Source: an uncultured Myxococcales bacterium
GTDB taxonomy: Bacteria; Myxococcota_A; Polyangia; Polyangiales; Polyangiaceae
Reading direction: 5' to 3'
DNA: 32,440 nucleotides
NCBI GenBank assembly: GCA_937872925.1
Contig: CALMUT010000061.1
Coordinates: 1-32,440 of the forward strand
Part shown: in pieces, positions 8,034-15,368 of the stretch
How the letters are laid out: the number at the start of each line of letters is the position of its first letter
Position numbering within the stretch: position 1 is the stretch's first letter
The notes under the pieces: model-generated
Told to the model about the DNA's origin: nothing
Seen by the model: only the letters and a program-made list of their open reading frames with translations
Databases searched by the model: none
Program-made: the position numbers and the translations under genes

Positions 8034-9765
8034 AGCGCGCCGCCTCTTTGGCGCGCAGCGTTGCTTCCCGGTTTGGCGGGTCCTTGCCGAGCCAATGCAC
8101 CATCTCGTCCGCTTCCCACGTATACGGCGCACCGTCCAGCAGCACTCTCCCGTCGGCCAGCGCAACGGTGAGCGCACCAAGCGGCACACCGGCCAAGTCG
8201 CGCAACAACGCTTCAAAGCGCCCCTGCCGTGCGGCATCGGCGAAGACGAAGCGGTGCCGCCCGGCGTAGGCGGTATGTAGCCAAGCGGGCCGGAACGCGA
8301 GCCCAGCAAGGCCGAGACGTTCCGCGGTGCGTGCAAGCAACTGTCCGGCCTCCTGTGCAAGCCCCAAACCGGGTTCTTCCTGCCCTGGAAGTCTAGGCCG
8401 CGTGTTCGAGAACTTCCCGCGGGGATGCCGCAGGGTCAACCAGTGCACGTACAGGAAGGTGTCGTCCAGGATCTGCTTTTTCTCCAGCACCGTCTCGAAC
8501 AATAGGTGCTCTTGTCCGCTGCTGGACGCAAAGAGCCGCATGCGGTCGCCGCGACTCTCGCTATCGACAACGACCCGAAATGAACCATAGCCGAGGCGGC
8601 GCAAGTGGCTGAGGATCCCGTAGCGGGCGAGAGCGAATTCCAGACCGGACGCGGTATAGAAGCCGAGCAACTTTGGCTCGCGCATGCCCCGCCCTCCTAG
8701 GTCAGACAGGATATCGTCTTCGGTCAATGCGAGTGCCGAACCAAGGTCTTCACCGCGAAGTCCCTGGCCGATGTGGGCGAAAGAGAGCGCGAGGGGGTCA
8801 ACATCTGCTTCGATCGCAACGGGCTCTCCCCGCGCCAGCACGAGCGCCGTGCCCGCAAGTACCTTCCAAGCATCTTTGCTGTAGCCTCCGCCGGGCAGCC
8901 AGACCTGGGGTCCCCCGTCGAGCGCTCGCCGGACCAGGTCGTCGCGCTGCTGCACACCGCGGAGCGACATCGAAATGCCACCAAGGCGGTCGACCTCGAG
9001 CACGTCACCACCGGCGATGACAAACGCCAGCCCTGAGGGCGGCATGCGCGACAGAAGTTGCGAAAGAGAGGCCAAATAAGTGGAGTCATCGCATTGCGGC
9101 GGCAACACGGTTTCATCAATTCCAGGCAGTGGCCCCCAGTCCGTGCCGGAGAGCGACCCCACCCACACCGACGGATCCTGGGGGAAACACTCGGCGGTTC
9201 CATCGGGAGGATGCGCGTCCAGATCCAAGATGGCCACCCGCTTGTCGAAGCCCTCCGCGCGCAACGCAGCGATGGCAACGGCCAAGTCGTTCACTGCGCA
9301 GAAGCCGCCGCCTCGGCTCGGGCCCGCGTGGTGAAACCCACCGAGTAGATTCAGGGCTGGGCCGCGCAGTTCCAAGCTAGAACGCGCCGCTTCCAGAGTT
9401 GCGCCGCACGCGAAACGCAACGTGTCGAGCACTTCGCCGACGACCACATCTGAAGCATCCACCGCGAAGATGCGGCCCAGGGTCTCCGCGTCGTGGATTT
9501 CTTCTAGCCACCCAAGGGTATGCACGCGGCACAGGTCCTCAAACCGGATCCGGGTCGGGCGCCGCACGTCTTTGGGCTCAATCACACCCAGGGCGTGCAG
9601 ATACGCCACCACCAGATCCGCTCGTCGCGGCTCGATCCCCGTCAGGGCTTCGATGGAAGCCAGGGGCAGGCGGTACGTTTCATCCAGCCACAGGGACAGG
9701 GTCTGCCCGTGGGCCAACCGTCCGAGACGTCGACCCCATCGCCCGAGTGCGCGACTCAGGTTCAC
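8002..9765 (-). CDS. HDAC-family (AcuC-like) deacetylase with novel C-terminal half, 587 aa
   Basis: Residues ~20-320 form an arginase-fold histone-deacetylase domain. It has the general-base His pair at 145-146 (GGFHH) and GGGFCAVND. The zinc ligands are Asp183 and His185 (DLDAHPPDGT, where the usual HHGDGT is HPPDGT) and Asp259 (GGDVLEVDRLG). Tyr295 lies in PGGGY. The active site therefore looks complete. Residues ~345-587 have no family I recognise and about double the usual domain length. The GTG start at 9765 overlaps the stop of the upstream universal-stress gene as GTGA, so translation is probably coupled. Likely substrates are acyl-lysines or small acyl-amines, and which one is unknown. 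Confidence 0.87.
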   Translation of the reverse strand: MNLSRALGRWGRRLGRLAHGQTLSLWLDETYRLPLASIEALTGIEPRRADLVVAYLHALGVIEPKDVRRPTRIRFEDLCRVHTLGWLEEIHDAETLGRIFAVDASDVVVGEVLDTLRFACGATLEAARSSLELRGPALNLLGGFHHAGPSRGGGFCAVNDLAVAIAALRAEGFDKRVAILDLDAHPPDGTAECFPQDPSVWVGSLSGTDWGPLPGIDETVLPPQCDDSTYLASLSQLLSRMPPSGLAFVIAGGDVLEVDRLGGISMSLRGVQQRDDLVRRALDGGPQVWLPGGGYSKDAWKVLAGTALVLARGEPVAIEADVDPLALSFAHIGQGLRGEDLGSALALTEDDILSDLGGRGMREPKLLGFYTASGLEFALARYGILSHLRRLGYGSFRVVVDSESRGDRMRLFASSSGQEHLLFETVLEKKQILDDTFLYVHWLTLRHPRGKFSNTRPRLPGQEEPGLGLAQEAGQLLARTAERLGLAGLAFRPAWLHTAYAGRHRFVFADAARQGRFEALLRDLAGVPLGALTVALADGRVLLDGAPYTWEADEMVHWLGKDPPNREATLRAKEAARFSLSNVPSDA

Positions 9766-10226
9766 GTCTGCGTCGAGTCGTCCGGAACGGTCAGCACGGG
9801 CACTGGGCTGAGCCGAACCAACTTCTCCGCCACACTTCCGAGCAGGAAGTGGCGCACGCCCGTGCGACCGTGGGTGCCCATCACAATCAGGTCGGTGCCG
9901 GATTTCTTGGCGGTCTCCAAGATCGTCGAGGCAGGCTCCCCGGACTCCAAGTGATGCGCGACGCTCATTCCTGGAGGCACCTGGGTTTTCCCGAGGAAGT
10001 CGGTCATATCCGCTTCGGCATTCTCGCGAATCAAATCCGCTAGGGATTTGGGCGCGGTGCCGGGCTTGCCCACGACCATCGTCTCCGGCACGTAGGCAGG
10101 GCGGTCCCAGATGTGCACGACGTCTACCGTAGCGCCTAGCTTATCCGCTAGGAAGATCGCGTACGACAGCGCGTGGCGACAACGGTCCGAGTAGTCGACA
10201 GGAACCAGAATGCGTTGGACGGCCAT
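9762..10226 (-). CDS. Universal stress protein (UspA family), 154 aa
   Basis: A single Usp domain starting AVQRILVPVDYSDRCRHAL, with the ATP-binding pattern GTHGRTG...LGSVAEK near the C terminus (G-x2-G-x9-G-S) and then SPVPVLTVP. The frame is open for another 20 codons upstream, but ATG 10226 lies two codons before the first conserved strand and is preferred. It is the middle gene of a leftward operon, 28 bases after crcB and overlapping the deacetylase gene by 4 bases. The AT-rich spacer before it has no strong Shine-Dalgarno. Coupling to a deacetylase suggests a joint role in stress- or acetylation-linked control, which is an inference. Confidence 0.92.
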   Translation of the reverse strand: MAVQRILVPVDYSDRCRHALSYAIFLADKLGATVDVVHIWDRPAYVPETMVVGKPGTAPKSLADLIRENAEADMTDFLGKTQVPPGMSVAHHLESGEPASTILETAKKSGTDLIVMGTHGRTGVRHFLLGSVAEKLVRLSPVPVLTVPDDSTQT

Positions 10227-10254
10227 GGCGAAACCAAAAAAGTAGAGGTTGAAA

Positions 10255-10629
10255 TCACAATGCGCGACCGAGGGCGAGGCCGGCAACCATTGCTACTAGC
10301 CCCGCAGCGCTTTGACCTAGCACGTCTAGAGCCGCGACTCCTAACCGACCGTCAGCCAAGAGCGCCTCGGCTTCGAAGATGAAAGTAGAAAATGTGGTGA
10401 AGGCGCCCATGAATCCGCCCAAGGCCACCAGCTTGACGGTGGGGGACACAGAAACCCGCCCGTCGAGGGCAGCAAACGCCGCGCCAAAAATCAGGCAGCC
10501 GAGCACGTTCACGACTGCGGTTCCCCAGGGAAACGCCGCACCGGCCGCGCGCTGTATCACCCCAGATATCCAAACGCGCAGCAGTGTGCCCAACGCCCCG
10601 GCTGCTGCAACCCAAATCCACTTACTCAT
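10255..10629 (-). CDS. crcB: Fluoride channel CrcB/Fluc, 124 aa
   Basis: A small four-helix membrane protein. It starts SKWIWVAAAGALGTLLR and contains VNVLGCLIFG and the diagnostic GGFMGAFTTFSTFIFE, whose TTFSTF stretch lines the fluoride pathway in Fluc channels. The length is normal. It works as an antiparallel dimer that exports fluoride from the cytosol. ATG 10629 follows a GGAG-type sequence. The longer open frame upstream has no conserved content. It is the first gene of the crcB-uspA-deacetylase operon. I looked for a fluoride riboswitch in its leader and could not support one. Confidence 0.93.
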   Translation of the reverse strand: MSKWIWVAAAGALGTLLRVWISGVIQRAAGAAFPWGTAVVNVLGCLIFGAAFAALDGRVSVSPTVKLVALGGFMGAFTTFSTFIFEAEALLADGRLGVAALDVLGQSAAGLVAMVAGLALGRAL

Positions 10630-10677
10630 GGCTCCTGCCTCGATTCCGCGGACAACCTCGCATCGCCGAGAGAGTGA

Positions 10678-10692
10678 CGCCAGAATCTGGCG
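10678..10692. promoter_or_regulatory. Perfect 7-bp palindrome upstream of crcB
   Basis: CGCCAGA and TCTGGCG flank a single base. The site lies 49-63 bases before the crcB start, in the divergent space between crcB and the FHA gene. Odd-centred perfect palindromes of this size can be dimeric repressor operators, and a short hairpin is the other reading. Confidence 0.3.
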
Positions 10693-10811
10693 CAAAATCT
10701 CCCCCGTCCGCCCCGCGGCCTGGCAGCCCCCTGCCGCGCAAGTGCTGGAAACTAGTGGCCCCCGCTGCCTCGCGAGCATTGGCAGGCTTCTTCGAGTAGA
10801 GTCTTTCGGTT

Positions 10812-11195
10812 GTGAGCGGAAGCGACAAGCTGGACGGCGAAGAGACGATGTCGGTGGAGCGTGCGGCCCCGGTGCTCGAGGCCATACGTCAACTGAGCAA
10901 ACCCTTCGCGTTGGAGCAGGTTCAGGGACCGGGGTCCCCCCAGAAATTCGAACTGCGCCTTCCCGAGGTCATCATCGGCCGTTCGTCCCAGGCACATGTG
11001 TCCTTGGACTCCAGCGCCTTGTCCAGAAAGCACGTAGCGCTCACCCGCAAGGGGCTCGAGTACGTGTGCAGTGATCTGGGCAGCAAGAACGGCTTTTATG
11101 TCAACGGCGTACGGGCGCACTCAGCGGTGCTGCGTGACGGAGATACCCTGCAACTGGGCGACGTCGTCTTTCTTTATCGTGAAGGAGATCGATGA
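10812..11195 (+). CDS. FHA-domain protein, 127 aa
   Basis: A nearly stand-alone forkhead-associated domain. It has the phosphothreonine-binding core IIGRSS (Gly56, Arg57), then ALSRKHV (Ser71, His74), then LGSKNGFYVNG (Asn93, Asn98), and ends LRDGDTLQLGDVVFLY. FHA domains bind pThr peptides made by Ser/Thr kinases, which are abundant in myxobacteria. The GTG at 10812 gives a 46-residue N-terminal tail before the domain. ATG 10848 is an in-frame alternative. The stop overlaps the ATG of the next gene (ATGA), so the two are coupled. No kinase is adjacent. Confidence 0.9.
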   Translation: MSGSDKLDGEETMSVERAAPVLEAIRQLSKPFALEQVQGPGSPQKFELRLPEVIIGRSSQAHVSLDSSALSRKHVALTRKGLEYVCSDLGSKNGFYVNGVRAHSAVLRDGDTLQLGDVVFLYREGDR

Positions 11196-12076
11196 ACACC
11201 TTGGTGCGGTTTTGGGGCACCCGCGGCTCCATCCCCACACCAGGCAACCGCACGCGGCGATATGGCGGCAATACGTCTTGCGTCAGCATCACCGTGGGTA
11301 GTGCCCTCTTCATTTGCGACGGTGGCACCGGACTGCGCGAGCTCGGTGTCTCCTTGGCTGAAGAGCACGGCGAGCAAGCGCTGGAAGCCCATCTCTTCTT
11401 CAGCCACACACACTGGGACCATATTCAAGGCTTCCCGTTCTTCATGCCGGCGTATTCGGAGCGCAACAAGCTCTACGTATACGATGCGACCCGCGAAGAC
11501 GACCGCGTTCGCCAACTCCTGCTGGGGCAAATGAGCAGCGATTACTTTCCGGTCACATTTCGTGACCTTGGCTCCAAGATCACCTCGCGCAACCTCGAAG
11601 TCGGGCACACCCTGATCGATGGCGTCAGCATCGGACACCGCGAACAGGTGCATCCCGGCAAGAGCTTCGCCTATTCCTTTGAAGCCGGGGGCAAGAAGGT
11701 CGTGTACGCCACGGACAGCGAGCTAGACCTTTCGATCCAGAACCGCGATGAGAGCGACCGCGACGCCAGTGCGCTACGACAGCTACCAGCGGACCTGCTG
11801 CGGTTCATGGAAGGTGCCGATCTGTTGATTGCCGACGGCCAGTATACCGACGCAGAATACCCCGAGAAGCGCGGCTGGGGTCACGCACGCGCCAACACCG
11901 TTGTGGACCTTGCAGTGCAAGCGGGCGTGAAGCAGTGCGCGATCTTCCACCATGATCCCATGCACTCTGACGAGCGCGTGGAACAGATCGTCGCTGAAGG
12001 ACAAGCCCGAGCAGCAGCTCACGGTTCGGCAGTTCAAGTCTTTGCCGCGCGGGAGGGCATCGAACTCAGGGTTTGA
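11192..12076 (+). CDS. Metallo-beta-lactamase-fold hydrolase, 294 aa
   Basis: An MBL-fold enzyme of the phosphodiesterase/RNase Z-like branch. It starts RFWGTRGSIPTPG and has DGGTG near 43-47. The metal motif HTHWDH lies at residues 72-77. His154 (VHPGKSFAYSFE), Asp175 (YATDSE), His231 (GWGHA) and HHDP at 253-256 supply the other metal and phosphate-binding positions. This pattern is seen in cyclic-nucleotide phosphodiesterase-like and other phosphodiester hydrolases, and the substrate is not determined. It is translationally coupled to the FHA gene. Its last 11 bases overlap a convergent DNA-glycosylase gene. Confidence 0.9.
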   Translation: MNTLVRFWGTRGSIPTPGNRTRRYGGNTSCVSITVGSALFICDGGTGLRELGVSLAEEHGEQALEAHLFFSHTHWDHIQGFPFFMPAYSERNKLYVYDATREDDRVRQLLLGQMSSDYFPVTFRDLGSKITSRNLEVGHTLIDGVSIGHREQVHPGKSFAYSFEAGGKKVVYATDSELDLSIQNRDESDRDASALRQLPADLLRFMEGADLLIADGQYTDAEYPEKRGWGHARANTVVDLAVQAGVKQCAIFHHDPMHSDERVEQIVAEGQARAAAHGSAVQVFAAREGIELRV

Positions 12077-12971
12077 AGTCTGCGCGCTCTTCCAGCTCGT
12101 GGATGGTCTTCGGCCAATCGCCCCCTAAGAGCTTGGACAGCCCGCGGTCGGCCAGCAGCTTGCCGTCGGTTTGGCAGCGCGGGCAGTAGTTGAGTTCGTT
12201 GTCCGCAAAACGCACCCGCTGGACTTTAGTGTTGCAGCGGCGGCACGGCTTGCCGAATCGCCCATGCACGGCCATATCCTCATGGAAGGCAGTGACCTTA
12301 TCCGGAAACCCGTCCCCGACCTGCTGGCGGAGTCGCTCGGTCCACTCCCGCAGAGTCGTTTTCGTCGACTTGTGCAGGCGCGAAAGCTCCGCCTGGTTCA
12401 TCGACTGGGTGCGTTTGGTCGGCGAAAGTCCTGCGCTCCACAGGATCTCATCCGAATAGGCGTTGCCCACACCGCTCACGATGCGCGGGTCCGTCAGGGC
12501 TCGCTTCAGGGTGCGGTTCTCACGGGTCAGCGCTTTAGCGAAGGCCGCGCTGGTGACCGCAAGTGGCTCGACGCCACCACGCTCGAAGCTTGAAAGCTGC
12601 GCTTCGCCTCGGATGACGAACAAGCTTGCTCGCTTCTTGCTGCTCGCTTCGGTCAGCAGCAGGCTACTGGTCTCGAAGTCGAAGGCAAGCAGTCCTACCT
12701 TTCTCGGTACGATTGCGCCGAGTTCCTTTTGACGCAGGCGCCCGGAGATCATCAAGTGGATCACCAAGAAGAGCTCGTCTGAGAGCGAGAGTACGATGCG
12801 CTTGCCCAAGCGTCGGGCACCCACTAACAGCTTGCCGTGGGTCTCGGTCAGAAGTGGCGACACCGACCGGAGCACAAAGGGGCTGCTCAGCCGGACCCGG
12901 CTCAGCGTCTGCCCGCCAAAGAGCGCCGTGATGCGCTCGCAGTACACCTCAACATCGGGCAGTTCAGGCAT
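12066..12971 (-). CDS. Fpg/Nei-family DNA glycosylase, variant zinc finger, 301 aa
   Basis: Base-excision repair glycosylase/AP lyase. The N terminus is MPELPDVE, with Pro2 as the Schiff-base nucleophile and Glu3. Lys57 (GKRIVL), the HLMISGRLR strand, the H2TH helix region (VSGVGNAYSDEILW) and a C-terminal Cys4 zinc finger (Cys243, 246, 263, 266) are all present. The Arg that normally sits five residues before the third Cys in Fpg (Arg258/259 in E. coli) is Asn258 here, in ADNELNYCPRCQ. A similar NETNYC-type finger occurs in a known Fpg/Nei-like subfamily, so this is probably that branch. ATG 12971 overlaps the upstream kinase stop as TGATG. It is the last gene of a four-gene operon. Confidence 0.9.
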   Translation of the reverse strand: MPELPDVEVYCERITALFGGQTLSRVRLSSPFVLRSVSPLLTETHGKLLVGARRLGKRIVLSLSDELFLVIHLMISGRLRQKELGAIVPRKVGLLAFDFETSSLLLTEASSKKRASLFVIRGEAQLSSFERGGVEPLAVTSAAFAKALTRENRTLKRALTDPRIVSGVGNAYSDEILWSAGLSPTKRTQSMNQAELSRLHKSTKTTLREWTERLRQQVGDGFPDKVTAFHEDMAVHGRFGKPCRRCNTKVQRVRFADNELNYCPRCQTDGKLLADRGLSKLLGGDWPKTIHELEERADFKP

Positions 12972-13486
12972 CAGCCACCGCAGCGCTGCGTCGCGAGGGC
13001 AACGGCTTCGGCGATCGCCACCTCGTCCTTGCCCCCACGAGCTGTCACATCCGGGCGGGCGGGTGTTTCGAAGACCGCGTCCGCCCCGGGTACCCCCTGC
13101 GCGCGGCCTTCGCGCACAGCGCGATAAAGCCCTTTGGAATCTCGCGCCTCCACCTCGTCTTGGGGCACGTCCACAAATACTTCCAAGAACGCGGGCGCGC
13201 ACTGCTTGGCCCGCTCCCGAAACGCTGCACGAGACGCCGTGGCCGGCACCAACACGCACAAGCCCTGACGCGCAAGCAGTGCGGCAAGTTCACCGAGGGT
13301 TTCGTAGAACGCGTCGCGCGCGGCCGCGTCGTAGCCCGGCGGCGGGCGCAACGCGGCGCGCACTTCGTCGCCGTCCAGCATGCACGCTGGCACTTTACTT
13401 GTCTGCAGCAGTCGCAGCGCCGCACGGGCGAAGGTCGACTTGCCAGCAGAGGGTTTGCCGGTGATCCAGAGCACGACGCCGCTCAT
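12971..13486 (-). CDS. Adenylylsulfate-kinase-like P-loop kinase (CysC family), 171 aa
   Basis: Walker A is GKPSAGKST at residues 10-18. The MLDGDEVR segment at 36-43 and RDSKGLYRAVREG near 115-127 are diagnostic of APS kinases. It is shorter than typical CysC (~200 aa). The segment that should read like DRxxNIRR after the GYD/GFS loop is AARDAFYETLGE, and the usual ISP element is VPATAS. Substrate-contacting residues therefore differ, and it may phosphorylate something other than APS. No sulfate-assimilation gene is near. The ATG at 13486 overlaps the upstream phosphotransferase stop (ATGA). The frame is open further upstream only inside that gene. Confidence 0.85.
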   Translation of the reverse strand: MSGVVLWITGKPSAGKSTFARAALRLLQTSKVPACMLDGDEVRAALRPPPGYDAAARDAFYETLGELAALLARQGLCVLVPATASRAAFRERAKQCAPAFLEVFVDVPQDEVEARDSKGLYRAVREGRAQGVPGADAVFETPARPDVTARGGKDEVAIAEAVALATQRCGG

Positions 13487-14682
13487 GCAAACACCTCGTC
13501 GGCCATTTTTGGGTCGAAACGCTCGCTGGATAGCACGCGCTCGATCAGCAAGAGCATGCGATCCCGTGCCGCCGCACTCAGCGCTGGGTACCAAACTGGA
13601 TTGCAGATCACCAGCCCCCGCCAAGCGAAGAACGGCGCGCACACGGACAACAGCGCTTCGTCCCCAGTCAGCTGCGAGTACAGATCGAAGAAACGGTGGA
13701 ACAAGACGCGAAACGCGCCTTGCCAAGCCTCGGGGTGTTCCACGGCGAAAAACACATAGTTGATCGACAGGCACGTCACGTCGTCCGCAGGGTCCCCCAT
13801 GGACCCGCGACTGCTATCGAGCAGCGCCAAGTCATGGGCGTCGCTGAAAAGGATGTTGAAGGGGTGGAAGTCGCCGTGGCTGCGAGCCAGCCGGGCGTGT
13901 TTGCCTTTGAGTTTCCAGCGCCAATCGTCGCAAAGGGACTCGATGCGCTGCATGCGCTCGGGAGGTGCGCCATCTACGCTTGGATCGTAGGCGTCGATCA
14001 ATCCGAAGATCCCCTCGCCACTTCCGACCAGATCTCGAATCGAGCGCGTGTAGCGCAGAGGATTGTCGATCTTTTCGGAATGGATTTCCGCCAATGCGCG
14101 AGCAAGGGCCTCGGCATGGTTCAGATCGTCGGGCCCCAAAGCTCCGCGTTGGGCAATGCGACGCAGTTCGTCGGCGTACACATGACCCGGCGCGTACCCC
14201 GTGACCAAGTAGAAGTCACCGGCGTCAGCCAGGGAGACGAGGGATGCACCGTCCCTGCTCATTGCGCCAACATCAAGCGCTGGCACATGGTGCGGGATCT
14301 GTGCGAAACGGTCGAAGGCGAGCAGCATGTCGGCTGCGCGGTCTGCGCGCCGATCGTGCCCGAACGCATCCGGCTTCGCCGTATGGAACACCAGCGTCTC
14401 TTGGCTGCCATCGCGAAGCTCGATCTCGAGTCGTAGCGGGATCCCGTATCCGGTACCCTTGAGGGTCGCGGAATCTCGCTCCACGGCGTCGTCGATGCCA
14501 AAGGGCCGCACAGAGACGAGCCGCGCCCCCGGCCGGATCTTGGCCACCGCCGCACTCAGCGCCGGAGTCAGATCGCCCGTGAACTCATGCGCCACGTCCG
14601 GAAAGGTGGCAACGCCGCCCCAAGGACGCAAGGAATTGATTGCCCCAGTCGCTGGCGTCGGGGTCGTGGGCGCGACGGGCAA
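13483..14682 (-). CDS. APH/choline-kinase-like phosphotransferase, 399 aa
   Basis: A protein-kinase-like fold of the aminoglycoside phosphotransferase family. The catalytic loop SHGDFHPFNILF (His269-Gly-Asp271, Asn276) is intact. The metal-binding element reads LLDSSRGSMGDPADD (Asp289), where many relatives have DWE or DFE. The N-lobe is divergent, with no obvious glycine-rich loop. The likely start is TTG at 14682, about ten bases after an AGGA element and 17 bases after the upstream stop. The first ~15 residues are Thr/Pro-rich and may be disordered. Its partner P-loop kinase is coupled by a 4-base overlap. The substrate is unknown, and resistance activity should not be assumed. Confidence 0.83.
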   Translation of the reverse strand: MPVAPTTPTPATGAINSLRPWGGVATFPDVAHEFTGDLTPALSAAVAKIRPGARLVSVRPFGIDDAVERDSATLKGTGYGIPLRLEIELRDGSQETLVFHTAKPDAFGHDRRADRAADMLLAFDRFAQIPHHVPALDVGAMSRDGASLVSLADAGDFYLVTGYAPGHVYADELRRIAQRGALGPDDLNHAEALARALAEIHSEKIDNPLRYTRSIRDLVGSGEGIFGLIDAYDPSVDGAPPERMQRIESLCDDWRWKLKGKHARLARSHGDFHPFNILFSDAHDLALLDSSRGSMGDPADDVTCLSINYVFFAVEHPEAWQGAFRVLFHRFFDLYSQLTGDEALLSVCAPFFAWRGLVICNPVWYPALSAAARDRMLLLIERVLSSERFDPKMADEVFA

Positions 14683-14699
14683 CGCCGGCAGTTCCTGCC

Positions 14700-15131
14700 C
14701 TAGGCCACTCGTCGTTCGCTTGCCGGAACTTCAGTTTCACGCGCGACCTCTTGCGCTGGGTCCGACGCGACCCCGGTCTGGCTCAGCCGCAGCTCGGCGT
14801 CGTACATCGCCGTGAGTTGCTCCAGGGCGGGGGTCGTGCGGTCGCTCTGCACAACGACGCGACCCAATTCCCACAAGGAAATCAGCAGGGCACCGCGGGC
14901 GAGGGTGCGTTCGCGGCCGCACGCATCATTGACGACAAGCACGCAGAATCGCACCTGTCTGGGAAACTGGCCCGCATCGATGCAGCGGCTCACGCGTTCT
15001 GCGAAGCCACCCGGGTCGTCTCCAGGCCCTTCGGCACAGACGTAGATGCTCGGATCTGCGCCGAGTTCGGCGTCGACCCAAGGGGGTAGGCGCGCGCTTC
15101 GTTCCAGGACTACGACGGCTTCGTTGTGCAT
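14700..15131 (-). CDS. Hypothetical protein, 143 aa, first gene of the kinase/glycosylase operon
   Basis: A soluble alpha/beta-looking protein. It starts MHNEAVVVLERSARLPPWVDAE and has alternating hydrophobic strands (SIYVCAEG, RFCVLVVND, ALLISLWELG) and a polar C-terminal tail of ~25 residues. There is no signal peptide, membrane helix or motif I recognise. The strand-helix rhythm resembles a small Rossmann-like or STAS-like fold, but this is weak. ATG 15131 is used. The gene is followed after 17 bases by the phosphotransferase. Codon use, with strong GC at third positions, supports it as real. Confidence 0.68.
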   Translation of the reverse strand: MHNEAVVVLERSARLPPWVDAELGADPSIYVCAEGPGDDPGGFAERVSRCIDAGQFPRQVRFCVLVVNDACGRERTLARGALLISLWELGRVVVQSDRTTPALEQLTAMYDAELRLSQTGVASDPAQEVARETEVPASERRVA

Positions 15132-15239
15132 GACGCCGCGGATCGTGGCACGCGGCTAGGCCAGGGGGCCAAATGACCGGAGATCCACGCGCGCACGGAT
15201 TTCGCGTCTGTCCCGTCCCGCTCCCGACGCCCAACCATT

Positions 15240-15246
15240 GGAACTT
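15240..15246 (+). promoter_or_regulatory. Possible ECF-type -35 element (GGAACTT)
   Basis: GGAACTT, the consensus -35 of many group-IV sigma factors, lies 123 bases before the sigma-factor start in a 237-base gap with no gene. No matching -10 is convincing at 16-17 bases. Autoregulation of the sigma operon is plausible but not shown. Confidence 0.3.
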
Positions 15247-15368
15247 GCACAGGTTTTTAATGTGCCACGAGGCAGCTGCAAGACTGCGGGCGGGGGCGCG
15301 TTGTCCATCTGGGCAAAAAAAGACGGTCACGGATCTCGGGCGCCGAACCACTGGAAGAGAGAGGACAC

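Noticed and set aside
10630..10780. Fluoride riboswitch (crcB motif) upstream of crcB
   Set aside because: A GGCGATG string is present on the minus strand, but I could not pair the required pseudoknot or find the CTGATG-like part. A covariance-model scan would decide.
12971..13486. Assignment as cysC in sulfate assimilation
   Set aside because: The fold motifs fit, but substrate-contact residues differ and no cysN, cysD, cysH or transporter gene is near. I kept the family name only.
13483..14682. Aminoglycoside resistance gene
   Set aside because: Only the shared APH fold is visible. The metal-binding motif is unusual and the gene is embedded in an operon with a kinase and a DNA glycosylase.
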